A stretch of 46,462 nucleotides of DNA from an uncultured bacterium (GCA_903891095.1 CAITDI010000007.1:1-46462); one strand, 5' to 3'; shown: positions 1 through 8,739, numbered from the stretch's first letter. A program made the numbers and translations. The notes: generated from the letters alone by a model not told the origin.

Positions 1-104
1 CCTTCAGTCTTCGGGGTGTGTCGAGAGGACGCGTGGCGCGCATGGTACGCAGGGGGCTGTGCACGAAGGCGGGTTGAAAGTCGATGGATTTGTCAGGCGC
101 CCTG

Positions 105-110
105 TAGGAT
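105..110 (+). promoter_or_regulatory. -10 box TAGGAT, probable leaderless promoter
   Basis: TAGGAT ends 7 nt before the ATG at 118, so transcription would begin at or next to the start codon. No Shine-Dalgarno sequence is present. The inference rests on the same arrangement recurring throughout the window. Confidence 0.55.
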
Positions 111-117
111 CCCCGCC

Positions 118-1029
118 ATGAACCTCGCAACCCGCGCCTCGATCGTCGCATTCGTGCTCGCACTCTCGCCGCTGGCGGCGGCGCTCGCGTTCTCGACAAA
201 CTGGGCGCAAACGCCGCCCGCCGCGCCCGCGCCTGCGGTTTCGTGGCCGAGCGACAGCGCCGGCCTGACCGCGCTCGGCACCAAGCTGGTCAACGCGTGG
301 TACGCGAAGGTCACCGCGCAGGACGCCGACGGCGCGAAGGCGCTGATGCAGGACGGCTTTCAGTGGATGAACTACCAAGGCGCGCTCGATCGCACGGGGA
401 CGCTCGCCGCGATCAAGGCGGGCAGCACGGCATCGGCGAGCGTGAGCGACCTCGTCGCCACGCGCGTGGGCGACGCGCTGGTCGTGAGCTGCCAGGTCAG
501 CGCAAAGGAAACGATCGGCGGCGTCACGCTGCCGACCGCCGCCGCGCCGCGCCTGAGCGTGTGGCAGTGGGTCGACGGCGCGTGGCGCATGGCCGCGCTC
601 GGCTCGATGAACATGCCTTCGCCGCGGCCTGCGTCGGGCTTGCCGGGCTTCGCAGGCGAGCGCGCGGTCAACGAGAGCGGACTTGCGCTGCTCAAGCCGT
701 TCATCGTTGCGCAGGTCTCCAAGGACTTCGACAAGTACGACGCGATGCTCGCCGAGGGCATGCAGTCGGTGAACTTCAAGGGACAGAAGGTTCGCGCGGA
801 TCTCATCAAGGGCGCGCACTACACGAAGTCTCCGACGCCGGCGGCGTTTACCGAAGTTCGTGCGACCACATGCGGCGGGCTGACCGTCGTGACGTGCTCG
901 ATGGCGCTCGCGGTGTCGGTCGGTTGGAGCTCGCTGCCCGCGGATCCCGCGCCGTTCATGGTGGTGTTCCAGGGCAGCGGCGATGCGGCGAAGGTCATCG
1001 CGACGGTGAACACGAACCAGCCGAAGTGA
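118..1029 (+). CDS. Secreted protein with two NTF2-like (SnoaL/DUF4440-type) domains
   Basis: 303 aa. Residues 1-30 form a signal peptide (short basic start, long Ala/Leu/Val core, AFSTNWAQ near the likely cleavage site), followed by a Pro/Ala-rich spacer. Two similar alpha+beta units follow, roughly residues 55-165 and 190-300; each has a helix of the type 'LVNAWYAKVTAQDADGAKAL' or 'VSKDFDKYDAML', then strands, as in cone-shaped NTF2-like folds. This family includes ligand-binding and catalytic members, so no reaction can be assigned. The ATG at 118 is chosen because the signal peptide starts there and a TAGGAT box ends 7 nt upstream; the longer open frame from 16 adds only low-complexity residues. 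Family assignment is moderate; reality of the gene is high. Confidence 0.75.
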   Translation: MNLATRASIVAFVLALSPLAAALAFSTNWAQTPPAAPAPAVSWPSDSAGLTALGTKLVNAWYAKVTAQDADGAKALMQDGFQWMNYQGALDRTGTLAAIKAGSTASASVSDLVATRVGDALVVSCQVSAKETIGGVTLPTAAAPRLSVWQWVDGAWRMAALGSMNMPSPRPASGLPGFAGERAVNESGLALLKPFIVAQVSKDFDKYDAMLAEGMQSVNFKGQKVRADLIKGAHYTKSPTPAAFTEVRATTCGGLTVVTCSMALAVSVGWSSLPADPAPFMVVFQGSGDAAKVIATVNTNQPK

Positions 1030-1086
1030 GTTGTGCGTGGGCCTTCGTTCCCGTGGGCTGCCCTCCCACGAGCGACCTGCTTTGGG

Positions 1087-1092
1087 TACCGT
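1087..1092 (+). promoter_or_regulatory. -10 box TACCGT before gldA
   Basis: TACCGT ends 7 nt before the gldA ATG (1100). No Shine-Dalgarno sequence lies in between, consistent with a leaderless mRNA. Confidence 0.45.
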
Positions 1093-1099
1093 TCGGAGC

Positions 1100-2230
1100 A
1101 TGCTCAACGGCGCACGAAATCAAGTCTTTGCTTGCCCGCTTCGCTACACGCAGGGGCCTGATGCGACCAAGGTGCTCGGCGCGGAGATCGCGGGGCTCGG
1201 CCTGCGCGGGCCTGTGTTCGTGCTCGCAGGGCGCGCGGCGACCGCGGCGTTGGCGCAGACTTGGTCCGAGACGTTCGCTGCAGCGGGCATGGTGTTCACC
1301 ACGCACGCCTTTGGCGGCGAGTGCTCGCGCGCCGAGATCGCGCGCGGTCGTGCGGCGGCAGCGGCATTCGGCGCGCGCGTGATCGTCGCGGCAGGCGGCG
1401 GCAAGGCGCTCGACGCGGGGCGCGCGATCGCGGATGAGCTCGGCCTTCCGGCCGTGTGCTGCCCGACCATCGCGTCGACCGACGCGCCGTGCAGCGCGCT
1501 CTCGGTCATCTACACCGAAGGCGGCGTGGTCGAGGCGATCCAGCAGTACCACCACAATCCCGAGCTCGTGCTGGTCGACTCGGCCGTGATCATGCGCGCG
1601 CCGTTGCGGCTGCTGATCGCGGGCATGGGCGACGCGCTCTCGACCTGGTTCGAAGCGCGTGCGTGCTTTCGCAGCGGCGCGCCGAACGTGCGCGGCGGTC
1701 GCGCGACGCGCACCGCGATGGCGATCGCCGAGTGCTGCTGGCGCTCGCTGCAGGACGACGGACTCGCGGCGATCGCGGCGATGAAGTCGTCCGCGGCCGT
1801 TCCGCCGCCGGAACTCGAGCGCATCATCGAGACCAACACGCTCATCTCAGGGCTCGGCTTCGAGTCGGCAGGCCTCGCGGGCGCGCACGCGATCCACAAC
1901 GGCATCACCGTCGCCGAGGGTTCGCACGCGTACTTCCACGGCGAGAAGGTCGCGTTCGGCACGCTCGCGCAGCTCGTGCTCGAGCAGGCGCCCAAGGCCG
2001 AGCTCGACGGCGTCCTCGACTTCTGCGTGTCGACGGGGCTGCCTGTGACGCTCGGACAGATCGGACTTGCGGGCGCGAGCGATGAACTCATCTCGCGCAT
2101 CGCGCATCGCGCGGTGATTCCGGGCGAGTCGATCCATCATGAGCCGTTCGCGGTGACGGCGGCAGCGGTGGCAGAGGCGATTCGCGGCGCCGACGCGGTC
2201 GGCCGCGCGCGACTCGCTGCGCGTGCCTGA
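1100..2230 (+). CDS. gldA: Glycerol dehydrogenase (iron-type alcohol dehydrogenase family)
   Basis: 376 aa, close to the usual 365-370. It would oxidise glycerol to dihydroxyacetone with NAD+ in the cytoplasm. The N-terminal half carries the nucleotide-binding GGGK (99-102) and the family motif ASTDAPCSALSVIY (from 125). The metal ligands are in place: Asp178 in GMGDALSTWFEA, His263 in AHAIHNG and His280 in HGEKVAFG, with the two histidines 17 apart as in the E. coli enzyme. The start at 1100 gives the expected N-terminus and sits 7 nt after a TACCGT box. No glycerol kinase or dihydroxyacetone kinase gene is adjacent, so the physiological substrate is not fixed by context. It converges on the GNAT gene, 18 bp apart. 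Confidence 0.92.
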   Translation: MLNGARNQVFACPLRYTQGPDATKVLGAEIAGLGLRGPVFVLAGRAATAALAQTWSETFAAAGMVFTTHAFGGECSRAEIARGRAAAAAFGARVIVAAGGGKALDAGRAIADELGLPAVCCPTIASTDAPCSALSVIYTEGGVVEAIQQYHHNPELVLVDSAVIMRAPLRLLIAGMGDALSTWFEARACFRSGAPNVRGGRATRTAMAIAECCWRSLQDDGLAAIAAMKSSAAVPPPELERIIETNTLISGLGFESAGLAGAHAIHNGITVAEGSHAYFHGEKVAFGTLAQLVLEQAPKAELDGVLDFCVSTGLPVTLGQIGLAGASDELISRIAHRAVIPGESIHHEPFAVTAAAVAEAIRGADAVGRARLAARA

Positions 2231-2248
2231 TCGCGCGCACCCGCGCGT

Positions 2249-2737
2249 TCACGCCAGCCAGCGCTCGAACTCGATCTCGTCGCGCACCTGGATGCCGTCG
2301 AACCCAAGCAGCGGGATCTCCGGGATCACCTTGCGCACGCGGTCGACGATGCCCTTGTGCAGCGCCGCGAATTGCCAGCCGCGCCGCTGGTAGAAGCGGA
2401 TCGCGTGCGTGTTGTCGTTGGTCGTCGTGAGGTAGATCCGCCCGCAGTCGTGCGCGCGCGCGAACTCCTCGGCCGCCGCGAGCAGCGCGCCGCCCACGCC
2501 ATGCTGCGGCGAGCGGCTGCTGAGCGTGATGACCTCGCACTGCCACGCGCCTGGATCGAGGTTGATGGTGACGAGCCCCGCGAACGCGCCGTCGATCTCC
2601 GCGATGAACCCCGGCAGCGCGTCGGCCTGGTGGCAGCGGCCGAGCGACCAGATCTCGTTCGAATGCCAGTGGGTGTCGAGCTCGGCGCGGATCTCGTCGA
2701 GGTCGTGCGCTGCGATGGGGCGGACGGTGAGGGGCAT
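2249..2737 (-). CDS. GNAT family N-acetyltransferase
   Basis: 162 aa, a single full-length GNAT domain. An N-terminal strand-helix (LTVRPIAAHDLDEI) leads to the acetyl-CoA pyrophosphate-binding segment SPQHGVGGALLAAAEEFA, a variant of the Q/RxxGxG/A loop, and to the C-terminal FYQRRGWQ strand typical of the fold. It transfers an acetyl group from acetyl-CoA to an unknown amine. The reverse-strand ATG at 2737 is preceded by TAGTCT with a 6-nt gap and has no ribosome-binding site. The gene faces gldA tail to tail and is transcribed alone. Confidence 0.88.
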   Translation of the reverse strand: MPLTVRPIAAHDLDEIRAELDTHWHSNEIWSLGRCHQADALPGFIAEIDGAFAGLVTINLDPGAWQCEVITLSSRSPQHGVGGALLAAAEEFARAHDCGRIYLTTTNDNTHAIRFYQRRGWQFAALHKGIVDRVRKVIPEIPLLGFDGIQVRDEIEFERWLA

Positions 2738-2743
2738 CGGGTC

Positions 2744-2749
2744 AGACTA
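2744..2749 (-). promoter_or_regulatory. -10 box TAGTCT before the GNAT gene
   Basis: Read on the minus strand, TAGTCT ends 6 nt before the ATG at 2737. It is one of the clearest examples of the leaderless arrangement. Confidence 0.6.
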
Positions 2750-2945
2750 GCCGCAGCGGAGGGTGCGGTCGGAAGCGATGCCCGCCGCCGATCCGATGGG
2801 GTCAACGCCCCAAGCAGCCTGATGTGGGGGTTTTTCTCGGGCGATGTGTATTTGCGGACTTTCTGCGGGTTCTTGCCTGTCGCGGGGTGTGACGCCCCGT
2901 GCCGCACGCGGTGCCGTGCGGCAACTTGGACCACCAGAGGACGAC

Positions 2946-3983
2946 ATGCACATTTCTCACCACGACCGGATCGTGGCTGCGTCGATCGCAGCTGTTTTGC
3001 CCGCACTCCCGCTTGCAGCGCTGCCGTTCGCGCTTTGCACCGCCAGCGCGCGGGGCGACATCGCCACCGTTCCCACCACGAACACGACGTCGCTCGGCGC
3101 GGCGCTCCACCCGACGGGCCTCACGATCAAGAACGTGCGGATCCGCAACGGCGCCGACGCTCAGTTCGGCACCTACTCGAACTTCTCCGTCGCGCCCGTG
3201 ACCATCGGAGACGGTCTCGTGCTCGGCACCGGCGACATCTCGTCGATCGGTCCGATTCCCGAGGCGCAGAGCCCAGACTATGTGCCCTCGTCGCCGCCGT
3301 CGCGGCTCATCAACGCGATGAACTCGGGCCGCACGCCCGAGTTCAACTCCTACGGCCTCACCACGGGCGCGATCACGAACTTCAACGCAGCCGAGGATGT
3401 CGCGTCGCTCGAGGTGACGATCACGCTCGCCGTCGACTCCAATGTCAAGTTCGACTACATCTTCGGATCGGTCGAGTTTCCCGTGTGGACGAACTCCTAC
3501 ACCGACGCGTTCCTCGTGTTTCTCGACGTGCGGCAGCCGGAGAACCAGATCTGCTTCGACTCGCAGGGCAGCGCGATCCAGGTCGGGCAGTCGTTTGCCG
3601 ATCTCGTCACGACGGGCGATCTCAACACCGCCTTCGCGTATCCGCACGGAATGATCCAGAGCCTGACCACCACGACGATCGCGCTGCCTGCAGGCGATCA
3701 CAAGCTGTGGTTCGAGGTCGGCGACGTGAACGATCAGATCCTCGACAGCGCGGTGTTCATCACCAATCTGCGCGCCGAAGCGGGCGACGCGGGCACGAAC
3801 CCGACGCATCCCCACGACAACTGCCCGGGAGATTTCGACGGCGACGGCGTCGTCGGCGGATCGGATCTCGCGCAGCTGCTCACGGCCTGGGGCACGCAGT
3901 CGCCCAAGGACCTCACCCACGACGACGTGATCGACGGATCCGATCTCGCGATCATGCTCTCGTCGTGGGGCGCGTGCCCGTAA
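2946..3983 (+). CDS. Choice-of-anchor L domain protein with C-terminal GC-type dockerin
   Basis: 345 aa, exported. A signal peptide covers about residues 1-37 (HHDR then an Ala/Leu-rich core ending ASARGD). Residues about 40-275 match the choice-of-anchor L pattern: TTSLGAALHP, then GLVLGTGDIS, then VKFDYIFGSVEFP. The last 55 residues form the dockerin-like module: CPGDFDGDGVVGGSDL with a calcium-type Asp ladder, then LLTAWG, and a weaker second half ending MLSSWGACP. Cysteines bracket the module at its start and end. The start at 2946 has AGAGG 6 nt upstream, so this gene uses a Shine-Dalgarno sequence, unlike many neighbours. The last 32 bp overlap the convergent desaturase gene. Binding partner unknown; no cohesin is encoded here. 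Confidence 0.85.
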   Translation: MHISHHDRIVAASIAAVLPALPLAALPFALCTASARGDIATVPTTNTTSLGAALHPTGLTIKNVRIRNGADAQFGTYSNFSVAPVTIGDGLVLGTGDISSIGPIPEAQSPDYVPSSPPSRLINAMNSGRTPEFNSYGLTTGAITNFNAAEDVASLEVTITLAVDSNVKFDYIFGSVEFPVWTNSYTDAFLVFLDVRQPENQICFDSQGSAIQVGQSFADLVTTGDLNTAFAYPHGMIQSLTTTTIALPAGDHKLWFEVGDVNDQILDSAVFITNLRAEAGDAGTNPTHPHDNCPGDFDGDGVVGGSDLAQLLTAWGTQSPKDLTHDDVIDGSDLAIMLSSWGACP

Positions 3984-4977
3984 GCGGGCGCGTGAGCGAG
4001 GCGTAATCCCGCGGTGGAGCGATCCACTGCGGTCCCACCTTCGGATCGAGCATCCACGGCGCCATGTCGACGACCGCGCGCAGGTGGTTCGGGAACACCC
4101 GGCCACCGCGCGCGGTCTCGCTTCCTTCGGCGTAGAGGATCTCGGTCGCCTCGGGCAGCGCGTAGTGCGGAATGCGCGCATGACGGTGATGCGTCGCGTG
4201 ATGGTCGACATGCCGCTGGCTCGCCGACGCAGCGCGCCCGAGCGGACCGCGGTAGATGACCATGCGCGTCATCGACACGATGGTGTCGCCGAACATGCCG
4301 AGATGCTCGGTGAACTTGCGCACCGTCTGCATCGAGCCCGCGAGCCACGCGGGCACGAGATGGATCACGATGAACCACTCCCACCAGCCGTTGGCGTGGA
4401 TGATCGCGAGCAGTGCGCACCAGAACGCCGCAAATCCGAGCCATTCCGCGACCAGCCGCCGGCGCTGCGCGCGCGCGATCACGCGCCACGACGCGGCGGT
4501 GCGCAGCGAGTAGAGCGCGGGCGTGAGGATCCAGCCGAAGGCGAGCTCCGCCCACGCATACGCGACGCGCCACGCGCGCCGCGCGCGAACATCGTTGTAC
4601 GGCCAGAACTCGGGATCGCCCTCGCGGCCGAGGCACGCGTGGTGCCGCGCGTGGACAAAGCGGTAGACGCTGAGCGGCGTGAGCGCGAGCGTTCCGATCA
4701 CGATGCCGTGGAGTTCGTTGAGCCAGCGGCGCCGCGCGAGCGTGCCGTGCGCGGCTTCATGCAGGCGCGCGAGCGCGGCGTGGTCGAGCCACGCGAGTGC
4801 GCACCACGCGAGCGCGGTCGCGGGCCACCAGCCGTGCGCCCAGGTCCACGCGGTCGCGAGCGAGAGGGCGAAGTGCCCGAGCGTAGCCGCGGTGTTGGCG
4901 GTTTCGCCGCGGATCGGCAGCGCCCGCATCGCGCGCAACTCGGCGGATGCAGCGGGGGAGTCGGCTTGCAGTGTCAC
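3952..4977 (-). CDS. Fatty acid desaturase family membrane protein
   Basis: 341 aa, integral membrane di-iron oxygenase/desaturase. The three His clusters are visible: HEAAH near residue 73, HARHH near residue 109 and HVDHHATHH near residue 260. The segments between them are strongly hydrophobic (ATAWTWAHGWWPATALAWCA, and AFWCALLAIIHANGWWEWF). It would introduce a double bond or hydroxyl into an acyl chain, carotenoid-like or other lipid substrate; the exact substrate cannot be read. The start is GTG at 4977, supported by TAGGAT 6 nt upstream. The 3' end overlaps the dockerin gene on the other strand by 32 bp. The gene is divergent from the DUF3891 gene, 91 bp apart. Confidence 0.9.
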   Translation of the reverse strand: MTLQADSPAASAELRAMRALPIRGETANTAATLGHFALSLATAWTWAHGWWPATALAWCALAWLDHAALARLHEAAHGTLARRRWLNELHGIVIGTLALTPLSVYRFVHARHHACLGREGDPEFWPYNDVRARRAWRVAYAWAELAFGWILTPALYSLRTAASWRVIARAQRRRLVAEWLGFAAFWCALLAIIHANGWWEWFIVIHLVPAWLAGSMQTVRKFTEHLGMFGDTIVSMTRMVIYRGPLGRAASASQRHVDHHATHHRHARIPHYALPEATEILYAEGSETARGGRVFPNHLRAVVDMAPWMLDPKVGPQWIAPPRDYASLTRPLTGTRPTTRA

Positions 4978-4983
4978 GCGGCA

Positions 4984-4989
4984 ATCCTA
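4984..4989 (-). promoter_or_regulatory. -10 box TAGGAT before the desaturase GTG start
   Basis: On the minus strand TAGGAT ends 6 nt before the GTG at 4977. It helps to fix a non-ATG start as a leaderless one. Confidence 0.55.
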
Positions 4990-5027
4990 GTGCGCCGCGC
5001 CGCGGATTCGCGCGGCGTGGCATGGGG

Positions 5028-5033
5028 TAGCAT
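5028..5033 (+). promoter_or_regulatory. -10 box TAGCAT, leadered promoter of the DUF3891 gene
   Basis: GGTAGCAT lies 35 nt before the ATG at 5069, leaving room for a 5' leader of about 28 nt that contains GAAGG as a weak ribosome-binding site. It contrasts with the leaderless genes around it. Confidence 0.4.
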
Positions 5034-5068
5034 CCGCCTTTCGCAACGAACCACGCACGAAGGTCCCC

Positions 5069-5986
5069 ATGCTCAAGACCACGCAAGCCAACAAGCTCTG
5101 GATGGTCAGCCAGCCCGATCACAGCCAGCTCGCGGGGTACTTCGCCGCGCACTGGGGCAACGGCGCGTTCGCGCAGCCTGGGTCGTTCGCCACGCCCGTG
5201 CCCGTCGTCGATCCCGCGCGCCTGCGCGACGAGGCCGTGCTCGCGATCGCCGAGCACGACGACGGCTGGTGGGAGTGGGAGGCGATTCCCGATCTCTCCG
5301 TCGACGATGGATTTCCCGCGAGCCTGAGCGAGGTGCTCAAGAACCAGCAGGCGGGCATGGACCGCTGGCGCAACGGACTGCGGCGCTTCCCGCGCAATCC
5401 GATGGTGAACCTGCTCATCTCGAGCCACGCGTACGCGCTCTACGCCGCGCGCGCGCTCGCGCAACCCGATCCTGCGTTCACGCATCCGCTCTTCTGGAAG
5501 GGCGCGCCGGAAAAGCTCTACCCCGGCACCGTCGAGGGCCCGCTCGCGTTCATGGCCGACCTCGAGCAGCAGCAGCAGGGCTGGATCGGCCAGCTCCGCG
5601 CCGATCCCGCGACGGCCGCGTGGGTCGAGCCAGCGACGCTCGCGCCGCTCAAGCGGCTCATCCAGCTGTGCGACGGCATCTCGCTGTGGATGTGCAGTTC
5701 GCTGATTGCGCCGGTCGCCGGCGCCGCGCGCGGCATCGGCGAGGACGCGATCGAGCTCCGCGATGTGCCGCTCCGCGCGTGGACCGACCGCTGCACGATC
5801 ACCGTCACGCCGCTCGGCGGACGCCGCGTGAAGTTCGATCCGTATCCGTTCGATGTCGATCCGCTGCCGGTCGCGATGCCCGCGCGCATCATCGATTTGC
5901 CCGTGGAAAGGCCCGCGAACTTCCAGACCTGGTGGCACTCGCGCGCGCCGCAGCGCGTGGAGTTCACCATCGTGTCGGGGAAGTAG
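5069..5986 (+). CDS. DUF3891 family protein
   Basis: 305 aa, predicted soluble. The N-terminal part has the features of DUF3891: QPDHSQLAGYFAAHWG at about 15-30 and a metal-site-like AEHDDGWWEWE at about 61-71. Further conserved His/Asp/Trp positions follow in the helical core (HAYALYAARALAQPD, LCDGISLWMC). The fold is probably an all-helical HD-like or heme-oxygenase-like bundle, but that is inference. No biochemical role is established for the family. The start is supported by a GAAGG element and a TAGCAT box. There is no obvious operon partner. Confidence 0.82.
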   Translation: MLKTTQANKLWMVSQPDHSQLAGYFAAHWGNGAFAQPGSFATPVPVVDPARLRDEAVLAIAEHDDGWWEWEAIPDLSVDDGFPASLSEVLKNQQAGMDRWRNGLRRFPRNPMVNLLISSHAYALYAARALAQPDPAFTHPLFWKGAPEKLYPGTVEGPLAFMADLEQQQQGWIGQLRADPATAAWVEPATLAPLKRLIQLCDGISLWMCSSLIAPVAGAARGIGEDAIELRDVPLRAWTDRCTITVTPLGGRRVKFDPYPFDVDPLPVAMPARIIDLPVERPANFQTWWHSRAPQRVEFTIVSGK

Positions 5987-6060
5987 CCGCGGTGTGCGGG
6001 CGCGCGCGTGCGTGCGCATCCGCGGAATCTTGCGGCCTCGAACCGATCGACGCGTCGCTC

Positions 6061-6066
6061 TAGACT
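6061..6066 (+). promoter_or_regulatory. -10 box TAGACT before patatin 1
   Basis: TAGACT ends 5 nt before the ATG at 6072. No Shine-Dalgarno sequence is present. The paralogue at 8746 has the same box in the same position. Confidence 0.5.
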
Positions 6067-6071
6067 CGGCG

Positions 6072-7274
6072 ATGAGCAGATTCCGTGCATGCGTTCTCCT
6101 CGCGTCGACGCTGGCCGTCGCGACGCTCCCGCAAGCGTGCGGACGCGTGCGCGCGACCGCCGACGAAGCCGAACTCGCGCAGCAGCGCAAGACGCGCGCC
6201 GTGGAGTTCCGCAGCGAAACGAAGGAATCCTTCGAAGGCCTGCTCGAGCGCATGGCCAAGCACGCGGAGTCGGGCCGCCCGCTCGACATCCTCGTGCTCT
6301 CGGGCGGCGGCGACTACGGCGCGTTCGGCGCGGGCGTGCTCAACGGCTGGCGCAGCGCGACGGGAGAATTCGCGCTGCCCGAGTTCGACGCGATCAGCGG
6401 CGTGAGCGCGGGCGCGTTGATCGCGCCGTTCGCGTTCCTCGGTACGGCGGCTGCTGGTCCGGGCGTTGCCGCGACGGCCGACGATCTCGGCCAGCTCGAG
6501 GCGCTCTTCCGCAACCCGAAGCCCGACTGGATCCGCTCGCGCGGCGTGCTTGGATTTCTGCCCGACAACGAGAGCCTCGCGGAGATCCCAGGGCTCGAGC
6601 GCGAGCTGCGCAACGCGCTGGATGCCGATCACATCCGCCGCATCGCCGCCGAAGGCGTGAAGGGCCGCCGCCTCTATGTGAACACCACCGACCTCGATCT
6701 CGGCGCCGCGCGTCCGTTCGAGATGACCAGCGCCGCGCGGCTCGCGATCGACACCGGCGAAGCGGGGCGGTTCCACAACATCCTGCTCGCATCCGCGGGG
6801 ATTCCCGGGGCGTTTCCGTCGCGCGAGATCGACGGCGCGCTCTATGTCGACGGCGGCGTGAGCTCGAACATCATCTACGGCGCGTGGAACTCGCGCGAGA
6901 ACTCGTTCCCCGCGCTGTTTCGCGCGCGCTATCCCAAGCTGCCCACGCCGCGCATCCGCTACTGGGTGATCGTCAACAACCAGGTGCAGACGCCCGCGCG
7001 GACCGTGCAGCCCGGCTGGATCAGCGTGGTGCAGCGCAGCGTCGAGGTCGCGATCCGGGCTTCGACGGTCACATCGCTGCGTCACCTGCTGTCGTTTGCG
7101 CAGACGATCTCGCTGCGGGGCGACGCCGATGTCGAGGTCCGCTGGATCGCGATCCCCGAGGAATGGCGTCCGCCGGTGGAAGGCGTCTTCGTCAAGGAAA
7201 CGATGAACGATCTCGTCGACCTCGGGCGCAAGCTCGGCGCGGATCCGTCGAGCTGGCGGCGCGGCGATCCGTGA
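6072..7274 (+). CDS. Patatin-like phospholipase (paralogue 1)
   Basis: 400 aa, exported by an N-terminal signal (RACVLLASTLAVATLPQACG); Cys23 could be lipidated, but PQAC is a poor lipobox. The patatin catalytic elements are all present: the oxyanion-hole loop SGGGDYGAFG at 77-86, nucleophile Ser112 in GVSAG, and Asp260 in the DGG motif. It should cleave acyl chains from phospholipids or other lipids in the envelope. It is closely related over its whole length to the protein at 8746-9915, differing mainly by an insertion after AFLG (residues about 124-135). The ATG at 6072 is chosen from the signal peptide and the TAGACT box; an open frame from 5853 extends back into the DUF3891 gene and is not credible. 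Confidence 0.9.
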   Translation: MSRFRACVLLASTLAVATLPQACGRVRATADEAELAQQRKTRAVEFRSETKESFEGLLERMAKHAESGRPLDILVLSGGGDYGAFGAGVLNGWRSATGEFALPEFDAISGVSAGALIAPFAFLGTAAAGPGVAATADDLGQLEALFRNPKPDWIRSRGVLGFLPDNESLAEIPGLERELRNALDADHIRRIAAEGVKGRRLYVNTTDLDLGAARPFEMTSAARLAIDTGEAGRFHNILLASAGIPGAFPSREIDGALYVDGGVSSNIIYGAWNSRENSFPALFRARYPKLPTPRIRYWVIVNNQVQTPARTVQPGWISVVQRSVEVAIRASTVTSLRHLLSFAQTISLRGDADVEVRWIAIPEEWRPPVEGVFVKETMNDLVDLGRKLGADPSSWRRGDP

Positions 7275-7277
7275 CCG

Positions 7278-7317
7278 CTGTGCCTGTGCCTGCGCCTGCG
7301 CCTTCGCCTGCGCCTGC
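7278..7317 (+). repeat. Hexanucleotide tandem repeat after patatin 1
   Basis: Six and a half copies of CTGYGC (CTGTGC, CTGTGC, CTGCGC, CTGCGC, CTTCGC, CTGCGC, partial) begin 3 nt after the patatin 1 stop codon. It looks like a slippage product; no function is suggested by the sequence. Confidence 0.85.
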
Positions 7318-7447
7318 AAGGCGCGGACCGAGCGCGTGCCGCCTATAAGCGCGCCGCGCGCGCGGCGATTCTCGAAAGCCGCGGCCATCCGTTCGATTCC
7401 GTCGCGTTCGCAAGTAGGATCCGTTGTCCACTACGATCACGGCTCTC

Positions 7448-8707
7448 ATGCATCGCCCTCGCACACGGCTTCTTTGCTCGCTCGCCGCAGCCACTTCGAT
7501 GGCTGCGCTCGCCGCCGATTCCGCGCACGCCTCGGAACTCTTCCTCCTCGGCGCCGTGCCGCAGTCGTGGGGCGAGGACTGCAGCTCCGATGGCACCGTG
7601 GTCGTCGGCCGCGATCTCAGCGGGCCGTGGTACTGGACGCGCGAGTCGTGGGTCGTGCCGCTCAATTCCGTCGCGATTCCCGCGGGCGGACAGGCGCGCG
7701 TGACCGCCGATGGACACACGCTGCTCTGCCAGGCGTTCGATCCCGGCACCGCGCGCACCGAGGTCATGCTCCTCGACATCCCGACGCTTTCGGTGAGCCC
7801 CGTCGGCAGCTGCGGCGTCAACTGCGACATCCGCCCGAGCACCGCGTGGGACATGACGCGCGACGCGAGCACCGTCGTCGGTCTCGGCAGCGGCAACGGC
7901 GGCTCGTATGCGTTCGGCTGGAGCGCGCCCGCGGCGAGCCCTCGAAATCTCGGCACGCTCTACTTCTACAAGCCGTCGCGCGCGAACGCCGTCAACGACG
8001 ACGCGAGCGTGATCGTCGGGTGGAACGACGACTACAGCGGCTTCCGCCAAGGCGCCGTCTGGCGCCGCAACGCGAAGGGCGCGTACACGCAGCAGAATCT
8101 CACGACGATCGTGAGCGGCGCCACCGTCAAGCTCCGCGAGGCGATGGCGGTGAGCGGCGACGGCGCGTGGGTGTACGGCATCGGCCGCGATGTCGTCGAC
8201 TCGGGCGCGCCGTGGCGCTGGAGCGTGGCCACCGGCTACCAGCCGATCCTGCCCAATCCGATGGGTTCCGCGATCGGCGCAGTCACCGCGGCCAACCACG
8301 ACGGCTCGATGCTGATCGCGTTCTTCGGCGCGGGCGCCGCGCTCGGCGAAGGCTATGTGTGGCTCGCCAACCGCGGCTGGCTCACGCTCGAGAGCTTCGC
8401 GACCGAGCGCGGCGTCGTGATCCCAGCTGGCGTGCATCTCGCGCTGCCGCTCAACATGAGCGAGGACGGCCTCACCATCGTCGGCACCGCGCGCGGGGAC
8501 TTCGGCATGTCGCCGTTCGTGCTCGACCTGCGCATCGGCGCGAACTGCGCCGCCGACATCAATCACGACGGGCTCGTCAGCGCGCCCGACATGGCCGCGC
8601 TCCTCAGCGACTGGGGCCTCGACACGCCCGCGGATCTCACGGGCGACCACACGGTCAACGCCGCCGATATCGCCGCGTTGCTGAGCGCGTGGGGCGCGTG
8701 TCCGTAA
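7448..8707 (+). CDS. Secreted HAF-repeat-like beta-propeller protein with GC-type dockerin
   Basis: 419 aa. The signal peptide is HRPRTRLLCSLAAATSMAAL... ending near SAHASEL. The body contains repeats of the extracellular HAF type, in which a Gly/Val strand is followed by an AxxW-like turn: DGTVVVGRDL, DASTVVGLGS with YAFGW and NLGTL, DASVIVGWND, and EDGLTIVGTA. Such repeats probably form a propeller on the cell surface. The last 55 residues are the dockerin-like module (CAADINHDGLVSAPDM, ALLSDWG, then NAADIAALLSAWGACP). The ATG at 7448 is preferred; an in-frame TTG at 7424 adds eight residues. A TACGAT box ends 10 nt before the ATG. The gene sits between the two patatin paralogues, so it may have been captured during or before their duplication. 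Confidence 0.8.
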   Translation: MHRPRTRLLCSLAAATSMAALAADSAHASELFLLGAVPQSWGEDCSSDGTVVVGRDLSGPWYWTRESWVVPLNSVAIPAGGQARVTADGHTLLCQAFDPGTARTEVMLLDIPTLSVSPVGSCGVNCDIRPSTAWDMTRDASTVVGLGSGNGGSYAFGWSAPAASPRNLGTLYFYKPSRANAVNDDASVIVGWNDDYSGFRQGAVWRRNAKGAYTQQNLTTIVSGATVKLREAMAVSGDGAWVYGIGRDVVDSGAPWRWSVATGYQPILPNPMGSAIGAVTAANHDGSMLIAFFGAGAALGEGYVWLANRGWLTLESFATERGVVIPAGVHLALPLNMSEDGLTIVGTARGDFGMSPFVLDLRIGANCAADINHDGLVSAPDMAALLSDWGLDTPADLTGDHTVNAADIAALLSAWGACP

Positions 8708-8733
8708 GGAACCCGTTGCTGCGTGCGTTTCGT

Positions 8734-8739
8734 TAGACT
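8734..8739 (+). promoter_or_regulatory. -10 box TAGACT before patatin 2
   Basis: TAGACT ends 6 nt before the ATG at 8746. It is nearly the same promoter-start context as at patatin 1, so the duplication seems to have included the promoter. Confidence 0.55.
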
